From: CAIOZA01 sp964464375
GTDB lineage: Bacteria; Bacteroidota; Ignavibacteria; Kapaibacteriales; UBA2268
Direction: 5' to 3'
Assembly (NCBI GenBank): GCA_964464375.1
Contig: CAYXFU010000035.1
Span: forward strand, 1 to 39,492
Length of the DNA: 39,492 bases
Shown in pieces: positions 8,218 through 15,551 of the stretch (within the stretch, counting starts at the first letter, position 1; each line of letters starts with the position of its first letter). The notes beneath the pieces were generated by a model. That model did not search any database. It saw only the letters and a list, made by a program, of their open reading frames with translations, and was not told the origin of the DNA. Both the position numbers and the translations under genes were made by a program.

Positions 8218-9660
8218 TTACCTTCCTAAATTTACAATTATTCCTAGTAGTTCGTTGGTTGTGTTGACTATTCTGGATGATGCCTCAAATGCTTTTTGAT
8301 ATTTAATCAAATTTACAGCCTCCTCGTCAAGATTTACACCAATTACAGATTCTCTCTGATTCTGAAGTTGCTGAGCTATCAAATTTGTAGTTGAGCCTCC
8401 ATTAATTGCCTCTGCACTGATTGTTCCGAGTTTTCCTACAATTGATCCATAATAACCTGATGGAGTCATACTTGAGGCGAAGGTACTATCCTGTGACAGA
8501 GCAGAAATTAATAGAGCGATTTTATTATTTCCCGGCTCGTTTAATGTATCTGATAAAGTAATATTCTCGGGTGAATTAAGAATATCGGAAGATATATCAA
8601 TATTACTTGCGTTTGCTGTTCCCATTATTGGACTGAAGAAACTTCTTCCCGGTGGAAGTGGTCCGGTATCATTCAATCCATATCCCGTTACTGTGATTGA
8701 GTTAACTCTTTGGACAAAAGAATTAGCAAAGCTGTCCAGTGCTTTCATCATAGAGTAACCACCCGATGAATCTTCCCCATCAAGAGTAACATTAAAATGC
8801 TTCATTTGGCTTGCAATTTCACCGGATTGAGGATTGAGAGCATAAAGCGGAGTTCCGTCTGGTTGAAGATTATAAAGACTGACCGTTTTTTCACCGGTTG
8901 TTGTATCCATCTTCTCAACAACCTGCAGTTTTGAAAAGTCTTTACCGGTTATAACGTTAATCCCATTGATGAAAATGTTTTCCATTCCGCCTTCACCCTG
9001 AGAAACGGTGATGTCCACCTTAGTTGACAGATCTTCAAGTAAAAGTTCACGTTGATCAACCAGAGTAGCGGCTTCGGTTCCGCCCTGAGCTTTTGATATA
9101 GCGATTTTATTATTTAATGTTGCAATTTGTTTGATGAGGTCATTAGCGGCAGTAACATTATTTTTCATATCGCTTAAGATATTCAAACGCATATCCTTCA
9201 TGCCACTAGATAGATTATGAAAGTAATCTACCAATGTCTTTGCTTTATCTATTAAGTTTCTTCTAAGAGAAATATCCTGAGGTCTTACAGAAATATCTTC
9301 GAATGAGTTGAAAAAATCACTAACCGCATTGCCAAGCGTTGTTCCGTTCGGTTCATTCATTATCCCTTCAATTTGCTTCATGATTTTGCCATCAGTACCA
9401 AAGCCCTGATTTCTGGAAATATTCTTCCTTATTTCCTTGTCGAAGAACTCTTCCCGGAATGAACGAAGCTTGTCCATAACTGTACCGGTACCGATGTAGC
9501 CGTTAGGTGTTAATGTAGGAGCTGTTTCGGATAAAGCTATCTGCCTTCTCGAAAATCCCGGAGTATTAACATTGGCAACATTGTTACTCGTTACATCAAG
9601 TCCCAATCTCTGAGCTATTAATGCTCTTTTGCCTATTTCCAGTGTACTGAAACTGCTCAT
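8218..9660 (-). CDS. flgK: flagellar hook-associated protein FlgK
   Basis: FlgK (HAP1) caps the mature hook and joins it to FlgL and the filament. The 480-residue product starts with the rod/hook-family signature ANVNTPGFSRR, typical of FlgK, after an N-terminal helix (LEIGKRALIAQRLGLDVTSNN). It ends with the matching C-terminal helix EEAVNLIKYQKAFEASSRIVNTTNELLGIIVNLG. The central region is variable and includes acidic and glycine-rich stretches. No signal peptide is present, as expected for a type III export substrate. It is 12 bases after the S23-like gene and 6 bases before flgL, inside the flagellar operon. Confidence 0.96.
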   Translation of the reverse strand: MSSFSTLEIGKRALIAQRLGLDVTSNNVANVNTPGFSRRQIALSETAPTLTPNGYIGTGTVMDKLRSFREEFFDKEIRKNISRNQGFGTDGKIMKQIEGIMNEPNGTTLGNAVSDFFNSFEDISVRPQDISLRRNLIDKAKTLVDYFHNLSSGMKDMRLNILSDMKNNVTAANDLIKQIATLNNKIAISKAQGGTEAATLVDQRELLLEDLSTKVDITVSQGEGGMENIFINGINVITGKDFSKLQVVEKMDTTTGEKTVSLYNLQPDGTPLYALNPQSGEIASQMKHFNVTLDGEDSSGGYSMMKALDSFANSFVQRVNSITVTGYGLNDTGPLPPGRSFFSPIMGTANASNIDISSDILNSPENITLSDTLNEPGNNKIALLISALSQDSTFASSMTPSGYYGSIVGKLGTISAEAINGGSTTNLIAQQLQNQRESVIGVNLDEEAVNLIKYQKAFEASSRIVNTTNELLGIIVNLGR

Positions 9661-9672
9661 TTTTCTTTACAA

Positions 9673-10059
9673 TTAATTGTTTTCGTAAACCATACTAAAA
9701 GTTACTTTTGAAGGAAAGTCCTTAACGATCAAATCAACAATCTCATTGACCTTTTCGACAATATGTTCCGTTTCTGCATAATTCAATGTCTGGACAAGGC
9801 GAAGATAGTTCTTGCACTCAGATAATGACTGAAAAACTTTAATCAAGTATTTCACTTTGATAGCGTTTGCATCTACTTTGTAGCCTTTTTCGATGTGATC
9901 GGGCACAGTTTCTACCGATGAAAGGAGCATATTCCTTATCATTAGAAAATCATTGTCCGGCAAATTGTCACTTAGATTATGAACATTTGTTATTAATTCT
10001 TCTGCCTTGTCTTTGATTTGCATTTTTAAACTTTCTCTTTTTTTTGACATTTTTATCAT
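9673..10059 (-). CDS. S23-like four-helix-bundle protein in the flagellar operon
   Basis: A protein of about 128 residues of unproved function. Its pattern follows the S23/IVP four-helix-bundle family: an amphipathic helix (KAEELITNVHNLSDNLP), a second helix ending in VETVPDHIEKGYK (family form SIPxNIAEGxG), then KYLIKVFQSLSECKNYLRLVQTLNY (family form FLxxAxGSLxELExxLxLAxxLGY) and a last helix ELV/EIVDLIV. This is a pattern match made by eye. It sits between flgN and flgK, spaced 4 and 12 bases, so a role in export or assembly of hook-associated proteins is plausible. The start is ambiguous: ATG at 10059 (MIKMSKKR) or 10050 (MSKKR). An ATG at 10098 would overlap flgN by 35 bases and is less likely. 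Confidence 0.65.
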   Translation of the reverse strand: MIKMSKKRESLKMQIKDKAEELITNVHNLSDNLPDNDFLMIRNMLLSSVETVPDHIEKGYKVDANAIKVKYLIKVFQSLSECKNYLRLVQTLNYAETEHIVEKVNEIVDLIVKDFPSKVTFSMVYENN

Positions 10060-10063
10060 CTTA

Positions 10064-10504
10064 CTATATTTTAACATTACATACGTGGTTGGAGCCATTT
10101 GTCAGAAAAAACAATATCTCACTGATACCATTCTTGGCTCTTGTCGATAGTACTCTATTCAATGCGTATTGTGCCTGAATTACCTTCAAAAGAGACTTAA
10201 AATCTTTTCTGAGTACCATCAATGTTGCTTCCTCTTCCCCCTTATGCAATGCTGCCAGATCGCTGAGTTTTAACTTCATTGCGTCTGTTCTCTTGACGCC
10301 AAGCCATGTAGAGAGCAGATGAATTCTTTGTTCTTCAACCTGGCGGATTTCTTTCTGAATTTGTGCCTGCTTAATCGATATACTCTCCAAAGTGTGCATA
10401 TCATACTTTACTAAAGCTTGCTTTTGCTTTTCCCCAAGCTCTACAAGTGCTTCCAGTAGTCCTTTTTCGAATTCTAAATACTTAATCAGAGTGCTATTCA
10501 TCAT
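10064..10504 (-). CDS. flgN: FlgN-like flagellar export chaperone
   Basis: A protein of about 146 residues that is almost entirely helical with heptad-like spacing (YLEFEKGLLEALVELGEKQKQALVKYDMHTLESISIKQ). This is the pattern of FlgN, the cytoplasmic chaperone for FlgK and FlgL, and the gene lies just upstream of flgK. Sequence conservation in FlgN is low, so the call rests on helical pattern, size and place. Two adjacent ATGs (10504 and 10501) overlap the last codons of flgJ, so translation is probably coupled. AAGGGTGAAG lies in front as a possible ribosome site. No FlgM-like anti-sigma gene is found beside it. Confidence 0.75.
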   Translation of the reverse strand: MMNSTLIKYLEFEKGLLEALVELGEKQKQALVKYDMHTLESISIKQAQIQKEIRQVEEQRIHLLSTWLGVKRTDAMKLKLSDLAALHKGEEEATLMVLRKDFKSLLKVIQAQYALNRVLSTRAKNGISEILFFLTNGSNHVCNVKI

Positions 10505-10940
10505 CTTCACCCTTGTCTGAATGATCAAAATTATAAATTGCGCTATAAGCAGATGTTATCTGGCTCAACTTATCCCCACCAGTCATTTGCTCATAAATCT
10601 TAGATGCTATTCCAATTCCATTGCCAGTTTTTGATATATGATCAGATACCATCATATCCGTATAATCAAGAAGAGTATCACCTCCGAAACTATTTTCTCC
10701 ATCCTCTCCACCTTCCTTCTTTTTCTCAAGCATGGCTTTTTTCATATCTTTAATCATCTGGTTAACCATGATTGATTCAAATCCACGAGCTGCTTTTTCA
10801 ATTTCCTTCTTGCGGGCTTCATCCATTGGAGCTCCTTCAGTCGATTTAATCGCATTCTGGAGACCTTTCATCACTTGCATCCTCGATTCATTCACCGAGT
10901 TTGCTGTGCTTGATTTTTCTAAATTGATATTGAAATCCAT
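10494..10940 (-). CDS. flgJ: FlgJ-type rod-binding protein without a muramidase domain
   Basis: This 148-residue protein matches the N-terminal rod-binding domain of FlgJ, which caps the growing rod in the periplasm. The core motif is seen as KAARGFESIMVNQMIKDMKKAM, followed by GGDTLLDYTDMMVSDHISKTGNGIGIASKIYEQM (residue region 85-120). The peptidoglycan-cutting glucosaminidase domain of enterobacterial FlgJ is absent, as in many other phyla, so another enzyme must open the wall for the rod. The tail is acidic (SDKGEDDE). It overlaps flgN at its 3' end and lies 13 bases after flgI. Confidence 0.92.
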   Translation of the reverse strand: MDFNINLEKSSTANSVNESRMQVMKGLQNAIKSTEGAPMDEARKKEIEKAARGFESIMVNQMIKDMKKAMLEKKKEGGEDGENSFGGDTLLDYTDMMVSDHISKTGNGIGIASKIYEQMTGGDKLSQITSAYSAIYNFDHSDKGEDDE

Positions 10941-10953
10941 ATTGATTTTTACC

Positions 10954-12087
10954 CTATTGAATTATTAATTCACCCTGCAAAGCTCCTGATTCCTTCAGAG
11001 CCTGGAAAATTGAGATCAGATCTCTTGGCGATACTTTTAGTGCATTTAATGCTGTTGCTATATCTTCAACTGTTGGTTTCTCCATCTTAAGGGCAATAGC
11101 AGGATTAGTTTGTTCCTGTGCCTGAATAGTTGCCACTTCAACGGGCTTTGTTGCTCTATAATTAATTGTAAATGGTGGTGGTGGATATGGCAGGATAACC
11201 TGTTTCTGAATTGATATTTCCAATCCTCCATGAGCTATTACTGCCGGCAATAGCTGAACATTTCCGCCTACTACTACCGTTCCGGTTCTTTCATTTATAA
11301 CAATTTTTGCTGATGGATCAGATATTATGTTTAAAGTTTCAATCTGGGATATTGTCTGTATCAACTGATCCTGGTTCTGGGTAGCAGGCATTTTAACCTG
11401 TATAGTTGTTGCATCTAATGCAATCGCTGAACTATCAAGACCTGCCAACTTATTAATAGCAGAAGAAATCCTTGAAGCTGTTGTAAAATCTGGCTCTCTT
11501 AGATTTATTCTGATTTGCTTGTTATTCATATATTGTGAGCTGAATTCTGACTCAATGAGTAAGCCACTTGGTACTCGTCCGGTTGTTGTTACGTTCTTCA
11601 TTACTCTTGATCCATAAGCTCCGACATCATAACCGCCAACTGATAATGCTCCCTGAGCCATTCCGATAATTGTTCCGTCCGCTGTCGATATTGGACTTAA
11701 TAACAAGACTCCACCCTGAAGAGATGTTGCATCACCGATTGAGGATATCTGAACGTCTATTTTAGAGCCCTTTTTTGTTGAAGCAGGGATAGAAGCTGTA
11801 ACCATTACTGCCGCAACATTCCTGATTCTGGGATTAGTCTGAGGAGTTGTTAAACCAAATCTTTTGAGCATATTTGATACAGATTGAACGGCAAATGATG
11901 ACATTTGATTGTCGCCGGTGTTTGTCAATCCTGTAACGAGACCATAACCGATCACCTGGATAGTAGAATTGCCTTCAATTGTAGCAATATCTTTAATTCT
12001 TGCTGAATATAAGCTCTCAGTCATTGCCGTTATTATAAATAATATCGTAATGAGAGTGAAAAAAGATATTTTGATTAATCTTATCAT
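10954..12087 (-). CDS. flgI: flagellar P-ring protein FlgI
   Basis: FlgI assembles into the periplasmic P-ring around the rod, which acts as a bushing in peptidoglycan. The 377-residue precursor has an N-terminal signal peptide ending near TMTESLYSA and the family's opening ARIKDIATIEGNSTIQVIGYGLVTGL. Long conserved blocks such as MVTASIPASTKKGSKIDVQISSIGDA and LNALKVSPRDLISIFQALKESGALQGEL are present. Length is normal. Its ATG overlaps the flgH stop codon by one base (TAATG), so translation is likely coupled. Its presence with flgH shows a Gram-negative type basal body with an outer membrane. Confidence 0.97.
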   Translation of the reverse strand: MIRLIKISFFTLITILFIITAMTESLYSARIKDIATIEGNSTIQVIGYGLVTGLTNTGDNQMSSFAVQSVSNMLKRFGLTTPQTNPRIRNVAAVMVTASIPASTKKGSKIDVQISSIGDATSLQGGVLLLSPISTADGTIIGMAQGALSVGGYDVGAYGSRVMKNVTTTGRVPSGLLIESEFSSQYMNNKQIRINLREPDFTTASRISSAINKLAGLDSSAIALDATTIQVKMPATQNQDQLIQTISQIETLNIISDPSAKIVINERTGTVVVGGNVQLLPAVIAHGGLEISIQKQVILPYPPPPFTINYRATKPVEVATIQAQEQTNPAIALKMEKPTVEDIATALNALKVSPRDLISIFQALKESGALQGELIIQ

Positions 12088-12680
12088 TAGAATAGCATTC
12101 TCAGAAATTTAGTGATTAATCCCGGTTCCTGTACTTTCGAAACAGTTCCGTCACCCTCAATCAGCAAAGTCAGATCAAGTATTGAATAAGAATAAACAGA
12201 GTTGTTGGACATAACGTCAACAGGTCTGACTATTCCCTTAATTACTATCGTTTGTGTTTCGCCATTAATTTTTGTTGTTCTTTTTCCTTCAATCACCAGG
12301 TTACCACTGGTACTGTCAAAGGCAACAACTCTGGCACTGAGTTTCGAGCGAATTGTTTCTTTTCTCTGAGTGCTTCCGGTACCTTTAAAATCATTGTTTG
12401 TGCCTATGCTTCCTTCAGCTTTTATACCATTGGCTCCAACGCCACCAGAGAAACTGCCACCAAGACTTGTAGAGCGGGAATCTGCTGTCGATGCTTCATT
12501 GCCTGCCTGTGTATCTTCAGTTATCAGCACCATAATAGCATCACCGGTTTTGAAAGCTTTCACATCAGAAAAGAGCGATCTTGAACTATTCTGCATAAAC
12601 TGTGCATTCAGTTCAAAAGCTCCACTAGATAGGAATCCGAGAACAATAAGAGTAGGAAATATGATTCTGGATATTTTCAT
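12087..12680 (-). CDS. flgH: flagellar L-ring protein FlgH lacking a lipobox
   Basis: FlgH forms the outer-membrane L-ring. The 197-residue protein has the family's core: LFSDVKAFKTGDAIMVLITED near residues 36-56, a serine- and glycine-rich stretch (SLGGSFSGGVGANG), and the conserved NLVIEGKRTTKINGETQTI followed by GIVRPVDV. The N-terminus has a signal peptide (MKISRIIFPTLIVLGFLSSG to LNAQF). FlgH is usually a lipoprotein with a lipobox cysteine. This protein has no cysteine in its signal region or elsewhere, so it must be anchored without that lipid or cleaved by signal peptidase I. It sits 11 bases after flgA and overlaps flgI by one base. Confidence 0.95.
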   Translation of the reverse strand: MKISRIIFPTLIVLGFLSSGAFELNAQFMQNSSRSLFSDVKAFKTGDAIMVLITEDTQAGNEASTADSRSTSLGGSFSGGVGANGIKAEGSIGTNNDFKGTGSTQRKETIRSKLSARVVAFDSTSGNLVIEGKRTTKINGETQTIVIKGIVRPVDVMSNNSVYSYSILDLTLLIEGDGTVSKVQEPGLITKFLRMLF

Positions 12681-12691
12681 TTTTTATAAAA

Positions 12692-13396
12692 TTAATTAAG
12701 TTTGATTAGTACTTGTTTGTTTTCAGATACAGTTCCAGTCAAAACGGCATTAATACCGTCACGCTTTACTCTGATGTCCTGTCCAACTTCCGCATCATTG
12801 AGAGCCACACCCATTGATTTGACAGAAATGGCACCGGATACAGCAACTATAACGACTTTCTCTCCGCGTTTGATTCCAAATCCCATATCAAGCATAGATT
12901 TTGTTATAATCATACCATTATTGACATTTCTCTTTGCTGACTGACCAAAGACATAATCCTGATTGATAACATCATCGCTTTTGATATTAGTTACTTCTTT
13001 TCTTTCAATTTTGATATTATTTTCTGTGAATTCTCCGCCACCTTTTATATTAGTAAAAGCAACAGGAACCAATGCGAAAATTTTAACCTGAACCGGTACA
13101 TTCATTCTTCTTATCAATTTGGCATCTTTCAGAAATTCTATTGTTATGTAGCAATTTCCGCGAAGTGAACCGGCGGATGCGACACACTGAGCAGTTATAT
13201 CGTCATCAGAAAATTCGACAGCCTGAATATTACTGCTAACATTGATCTCGCTGTCTTCATTAACAACTGACTGAATATATTCCAGACAGGCTTCACGAAG
13301 TCTTTCACCTGAAAATGTAGATTTGGCAAAAGTTAGATTAACTGTTGCCATCAGTACAAAAAATATAATTCCCAATATAGTTGATAACTTATTCAA
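12692..13396 (-). CDS. flgA: FlgA, P-ring assembly chaperone
   Basis: FlgA is a periplasmic chaperone for FlgI assembly. The 234-residue protein has a signal peptide (MNKLSTILGIIFFVLMATVNLTFAK), an N-terminal domain of low conservation, and a C-terminal SAF domain starting around FGQSAKRNVNNGMIITKSML and continuing with FGIKRGEKVVIVAVSGAISVKSMGVALNDAEVGQDIRV. That last block is strongly typical of FlgA. Two cysteines in CVASAGSLRGNC could form a disulfide. It lies 8 bases after flgG and 11 before flgH, so the order G-A-H-I matches the order in which distal rod and rings are built. Confidence 0.93.
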   Translation of the reverse strand: MNKLSTILGIIFFVLMATVNLTFAKSTFSGERLREACLEYIQSVVNEDSEINVSSNIQAVEFSDDDITAQCVASAGSLRGNCYITIEFLKDAKLIRRMNVPVQVKIFALVPVAFTNIKGGGEFTENNIKIERKEVTNIKSDDVINQDYVFGQSAKRNVNNGMIITKSMLDMGFGIKRGEKVVIVAVSGAISVKSMGVALNDAEVGQDIRVKRDGINAVLTGTVSENKQVLIKLN

Positions 13397-13404
13397 TCAA
13401 TTTC

Positions 13405-14193
13405 CTATCTCTTAAGGTTAACTGCTGTCATAATAATGCTATCAGCAGTTTGAACTGATTTTGAATTCAATTCATAGGCTCTCTGTGCCATAATCATATT
13501 AACCATTTCTTCCACGATGTCAACATTTGACTGTTCGAGGTTATTCTGAACTAACTCACCGGTATTATTTACTCCAGCTTGTTCCATAACCATTGGTCCG
13601 GAAGCCGGTGTTTCCTGATACATATTTTGTCCCATACTTCTCAAACCGGCAGGATTGATGAAACGTGCCAGCTGAATCTGACCAAGAACCTGTTCTGTTG
13701 TTCCGCCATCCAGAACTGCACGAACAATTCCGTCACGGCTGATGGATACGTCAATCGCATCGGATGGAACTGTTAATCCGGGTTCAAGTTTGAAACCCTG
13801 TGAAGTAACTATATTTCCATCTCTGTCAACCTGGAAAGCACCATCGCGTGTGTATCCAAAAGAGTTGTCTGCCTTTGAAACGACAAAAAAACCATCGCCA
13901 TTTATCGCGAGGTCAAGCTTGTTTCCCGTTTCTTTGATGTCACCCTGTTTGAACATCTTGGTAGTTGCGGCAAGTTCAGTACCTGATCCTATCTGCACTT
14001 CATTAAGAGGTGGTCCGGCCAATTTTTGGGTATTACCGGCAGGATGAAGCGTTTCATAGAGTAGATCCTGGAATTCCGGTCTGACCTTCTTGTAAGAAGT
14101 AGTATTAACATTCGAAATGTTGTTGGCTATTATTTCGACGTATCTCTGCTGTGATGCAAGACCTGTCGCTGCTGTTCTGAGAGTTTTATCCAT
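13405..14193 (-). CDS. flgG: flagellar distal rod protein FlgG
   Basis: FlgG builds the distal rod that crosses the outer membrane rings. The 262-residue protein is the usual length. It starts MDKTLRTAATGLASQQRYVEIIANNISNVNTTSYKK, where the rod family signature ANNxANxxTxGYK is slightly altered (serine for glycine). The DLAINGDGFFVV block and the C-terminal helix NVDIVEEMVNMIMAQRAYELNSKSVQTADSI are both typical of FlgG. AGGATGAG precedes the ATG. It is 22 bases after flgF. As a type III export substrate it has no signal peptide. Confidence 0.95.
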   Translation of the reverse strand: MDKTLRTAATGLASQQRYVEIIANNISNVNTTSYKKVRPEFQDLLYETLHPAGNTQKLAGPPLNEVQIGSGTELAATTKMFKQGDIKETGNKLDLAINGDGFFVVSKADNSFGYTRDGAFQVDRDGNIVTSQGFKLEPGLTVPSDAIDVSISRDGIVRAVLDGGTTEQVLGQIQLARFINPAGLRSMGQNMYQETPASGPMVMEQAGVNNTGELVQNNLEQSNVDIVEEMVNMIMAQRAYELNSKSVQTADSIIMTAVNLKR

Positions 14194-14215
14194 AATAATC
14201 TCATCCTAAGATAAA

Positions 14216-15001
14216 TTAAGCCTGTATTCTTCCTAATCTCAGGCTGGTGTCTAATGTTTCATTGTTAGTTGTAATAACCTTACTGCCAATCTCAAACTGA
14301 CGCTGGAGATTTATCATCTCAACCATTTCCTTGATAACGTCAACATTCGAGCCTTCAAGCCATCCCTGGCGCATTTGTGCTTCTTCCATAGGTGCAAATT
14401 CAGCTATCGTGTCCTCCGTCGGACTAAAATTAGAACTGGAAATCCTATTCAATGAATTCAAATTGTTTACTGAAACAATCTGAATCGTTCCCGAATATAG
14501 CTGATTTGCATAAATCTCTCCATTTGGAGTAATCTTGATGTTCATACTCTTCGAATCAGAAACATCATTTAAACTGTCGTTGAACTGACTCTTCACGTTA
14601 ATTTTACCTTCAGTTCCCATAACATAAGATCCATCTGATGTCAGGAGATCTCCTTCGTTATTGATGGTGAAATTACCTGCACGAGTAAGATTTTGAGTAC
14701 CATCTGCTGTTTCGACCAGAAAGAATCCTTTCTCATTTTCAATTGCCACATCCAGTGTATTGCTGGTCTGTTGATAGCCGCCTTTATCGAACACAGTGTA
14801 AGAACCAACCGGCGGATCATTCTGTTGCGCGCTCCCTGGAGCGTTGAAGAAATGATTCTGAGCATCGATCAAATTTCTTTCAAATACAGATTCACGTTTG
14901 AATCCTGTAGTGTTCGCATTAGCAATGTTATTTGCAGTAACCTCAAGCCTAGTTTGTTGAGGCACCATGCCCATTGCCGCGGTATAAAGTTCTTTCAGCA
15001 T
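14216..15001 (-). CDS. flgF: flagellar basal-body rod protein FlgF
   Basis: A 261-residue rod protein and the first gene of the flagellar operon. It has the N-terminal signature MLKELYTAAMGMVPQQ and ANNIANANTTGFKRES, the block TLDVAIENEKGFFLVE, and the C-terminal NVDVIKEMVEMINLQRQFEIGSKVI helix. Its place before flgG and its divergence from it favour FlgF over a second FlgG. An upstream start at 15049 would add 16 residues (MHVQERIPC...), but these would be encoded by the hairpin leader and lack conservation. The ATG at 15001 has AGGAG 8 bases in front and starts at the family's usual point. Confidence 0.9.
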   Translation of the reverse strand: MLKELYTAAMGMVPQQTRLEVTANNIANANTTGFKRESVFERNLIDAQNHFFNAPGSAQQNDPPVGSYTVFDKGGYQQTSNTLDVAIENEKGFFLVETADGTQNLTRAGNFTINNEGDLLTSDGSYVMGTEGKINVKSQFNDSLNDVSDSKSMNIKITPNGEIYANQLYSGTIQIVSVNNLNSLNRISSSNFSPTEDTIAEFAPMEEAQMRQGWLEGSNVDVIKEMVEMINLQRQFEIGSKVITTNNETLDTSLRLGRIQA

Positions 15002-15009
15002 TAAAAATA

Positions 15010-15059
15010 CTCCTAAAAAAATACAGGGAATCCTTTCCTGTACATGCATCCTTGCACAT
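15010..15059 (-). promoter_or_regulatory. two AGGA-loop hairpins and U-run before flgF (CsrA-like leader)
   Basis: Read on the minus strand, two hairpins stand in a row. The first is ATGTGCA-AGGA-TGCATGT (15059-15042) and the second is ACAGGAAAGGATTCCCTGT (15041-15023), whose inner stem GGAA/TTCC also shows AGGA in its loop. Seven T residues follow (15021-15015), then the AGGAG ribosome site (15014-15010). GTGCAAGGATGC agrees at 10 of 12 positions with the CsrA consensus RUACARGGAUGU. CsrA binding of GGA in loops near ribosome sites is known from other bacteria. Its action here is inference. The second hairpin plus T-run could also act as a transcription stop. Confidence 0.55.
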
Positions 15060-15063
15060 GATT

Positions 15064-15166
15064 GATTTAGCAGTGGTTTTGATACTAGGGGATATCGTCC
15101 ATGAAATCCTTAAGTCATCCGTGATCTTGGGATAATTGTTTTATACCAAAACCCCCTGCTTAAATC
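15064..15166 (-). promoter_or_regulatory. 103-nt imperfect inverted repeat in the flgF 5' leader
   Basis: The two ends of this element pair over about 17 base pairs with small bulges: minus-strand GATTTAAGCAGGGGGTTTTG at the 5' end against CAAAACCACTGCTAAATC at the 3' end. The interior of about 65 nt contains shorter self-complementary pieces (ATGA/TCAT, GAT/ATC). It sits between the sigma-54 promoter and the AGGA hairpins, so it would be transcribed as part of the leader. It does not match a riboswitch class that I recognise. It could be a structured RNA or a small inserted inverted-repeat element. Confidence 0.5.
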
Positions 15167-15249
15167 AAAGAACATTTATTTTTTCACGTTTTCACTTCCT
15201 GTGAATAGAGTTTTATCTCCTGACATTTTCCTCTGTCGAATTACCCTAT

Positions 15250-15265
15250 TTCAATGCTCGTGCCA
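15250..15265 (-). promoter_or_regulatory. sigma-54 (RpoN) promoter of the flagellar operon
   Basis: The minus strand reads TGGCACGAGCATTGAA. This matches the sigma-54 consensus TGGCACG-N4-TTGCA at every fixed position but one (A for C at the -12 element), with correct spacing. Transcription would start near 15239, giving a leader of about 240 nt before flgF. No other such site was noticed close to a gene start in the window. Use of RpoN for rod, ring and hook genes is known in several flagellated phyla. Confidence 0.75.
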
Positions 15266-15551
15266 CAAAATAAATAACCCAAAAATAGCAGGAATATTTA
15301 ATTAAATATTTGCATAACAAATTATAATACAATGAGTTATGGAATTATTAAATATCGCTATTAGCTTTTATAGAATATGAATTATTAGTCGAATAAAAAT
15401 GCATAAAATTGGCTAGATATGAACTATAAGGTGAAAGTGTATAATATTGTGCAATTTTGGGAATATTTGAATTTTAGAAATGGTCAAAATTAGAATTTTG
15501 TAGGAGAATAAAATAATTACGATCAAAAAAGTGGTGATAATATTGAATCAA
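15266..15551. other. AT-rich intergenic stretch, nothing recognised
   Basis: Between the sigma-54 promoter and the nucleotidyltransferase gene the sequence is AT-rich and has no gene-like frame. It could hold the activator-binding site that sigma-54 promoters need, but no clear inverted repeat stands out. Confidence 0.4.

Noticed and set aside
15010..15049. Upstream start of flgF at 15049
   Set aside because: It would be encoded by the AGGA hairpins and lacks conservation. The ATG at 15001 has a good ribosome site.
15064..15166. Known riboswitch (c-di-GMP, purine, SAM) in the flgF leader
   Set aside because: The conserved core bases of these classes are not present. It is kept only as an unassigned structured element.
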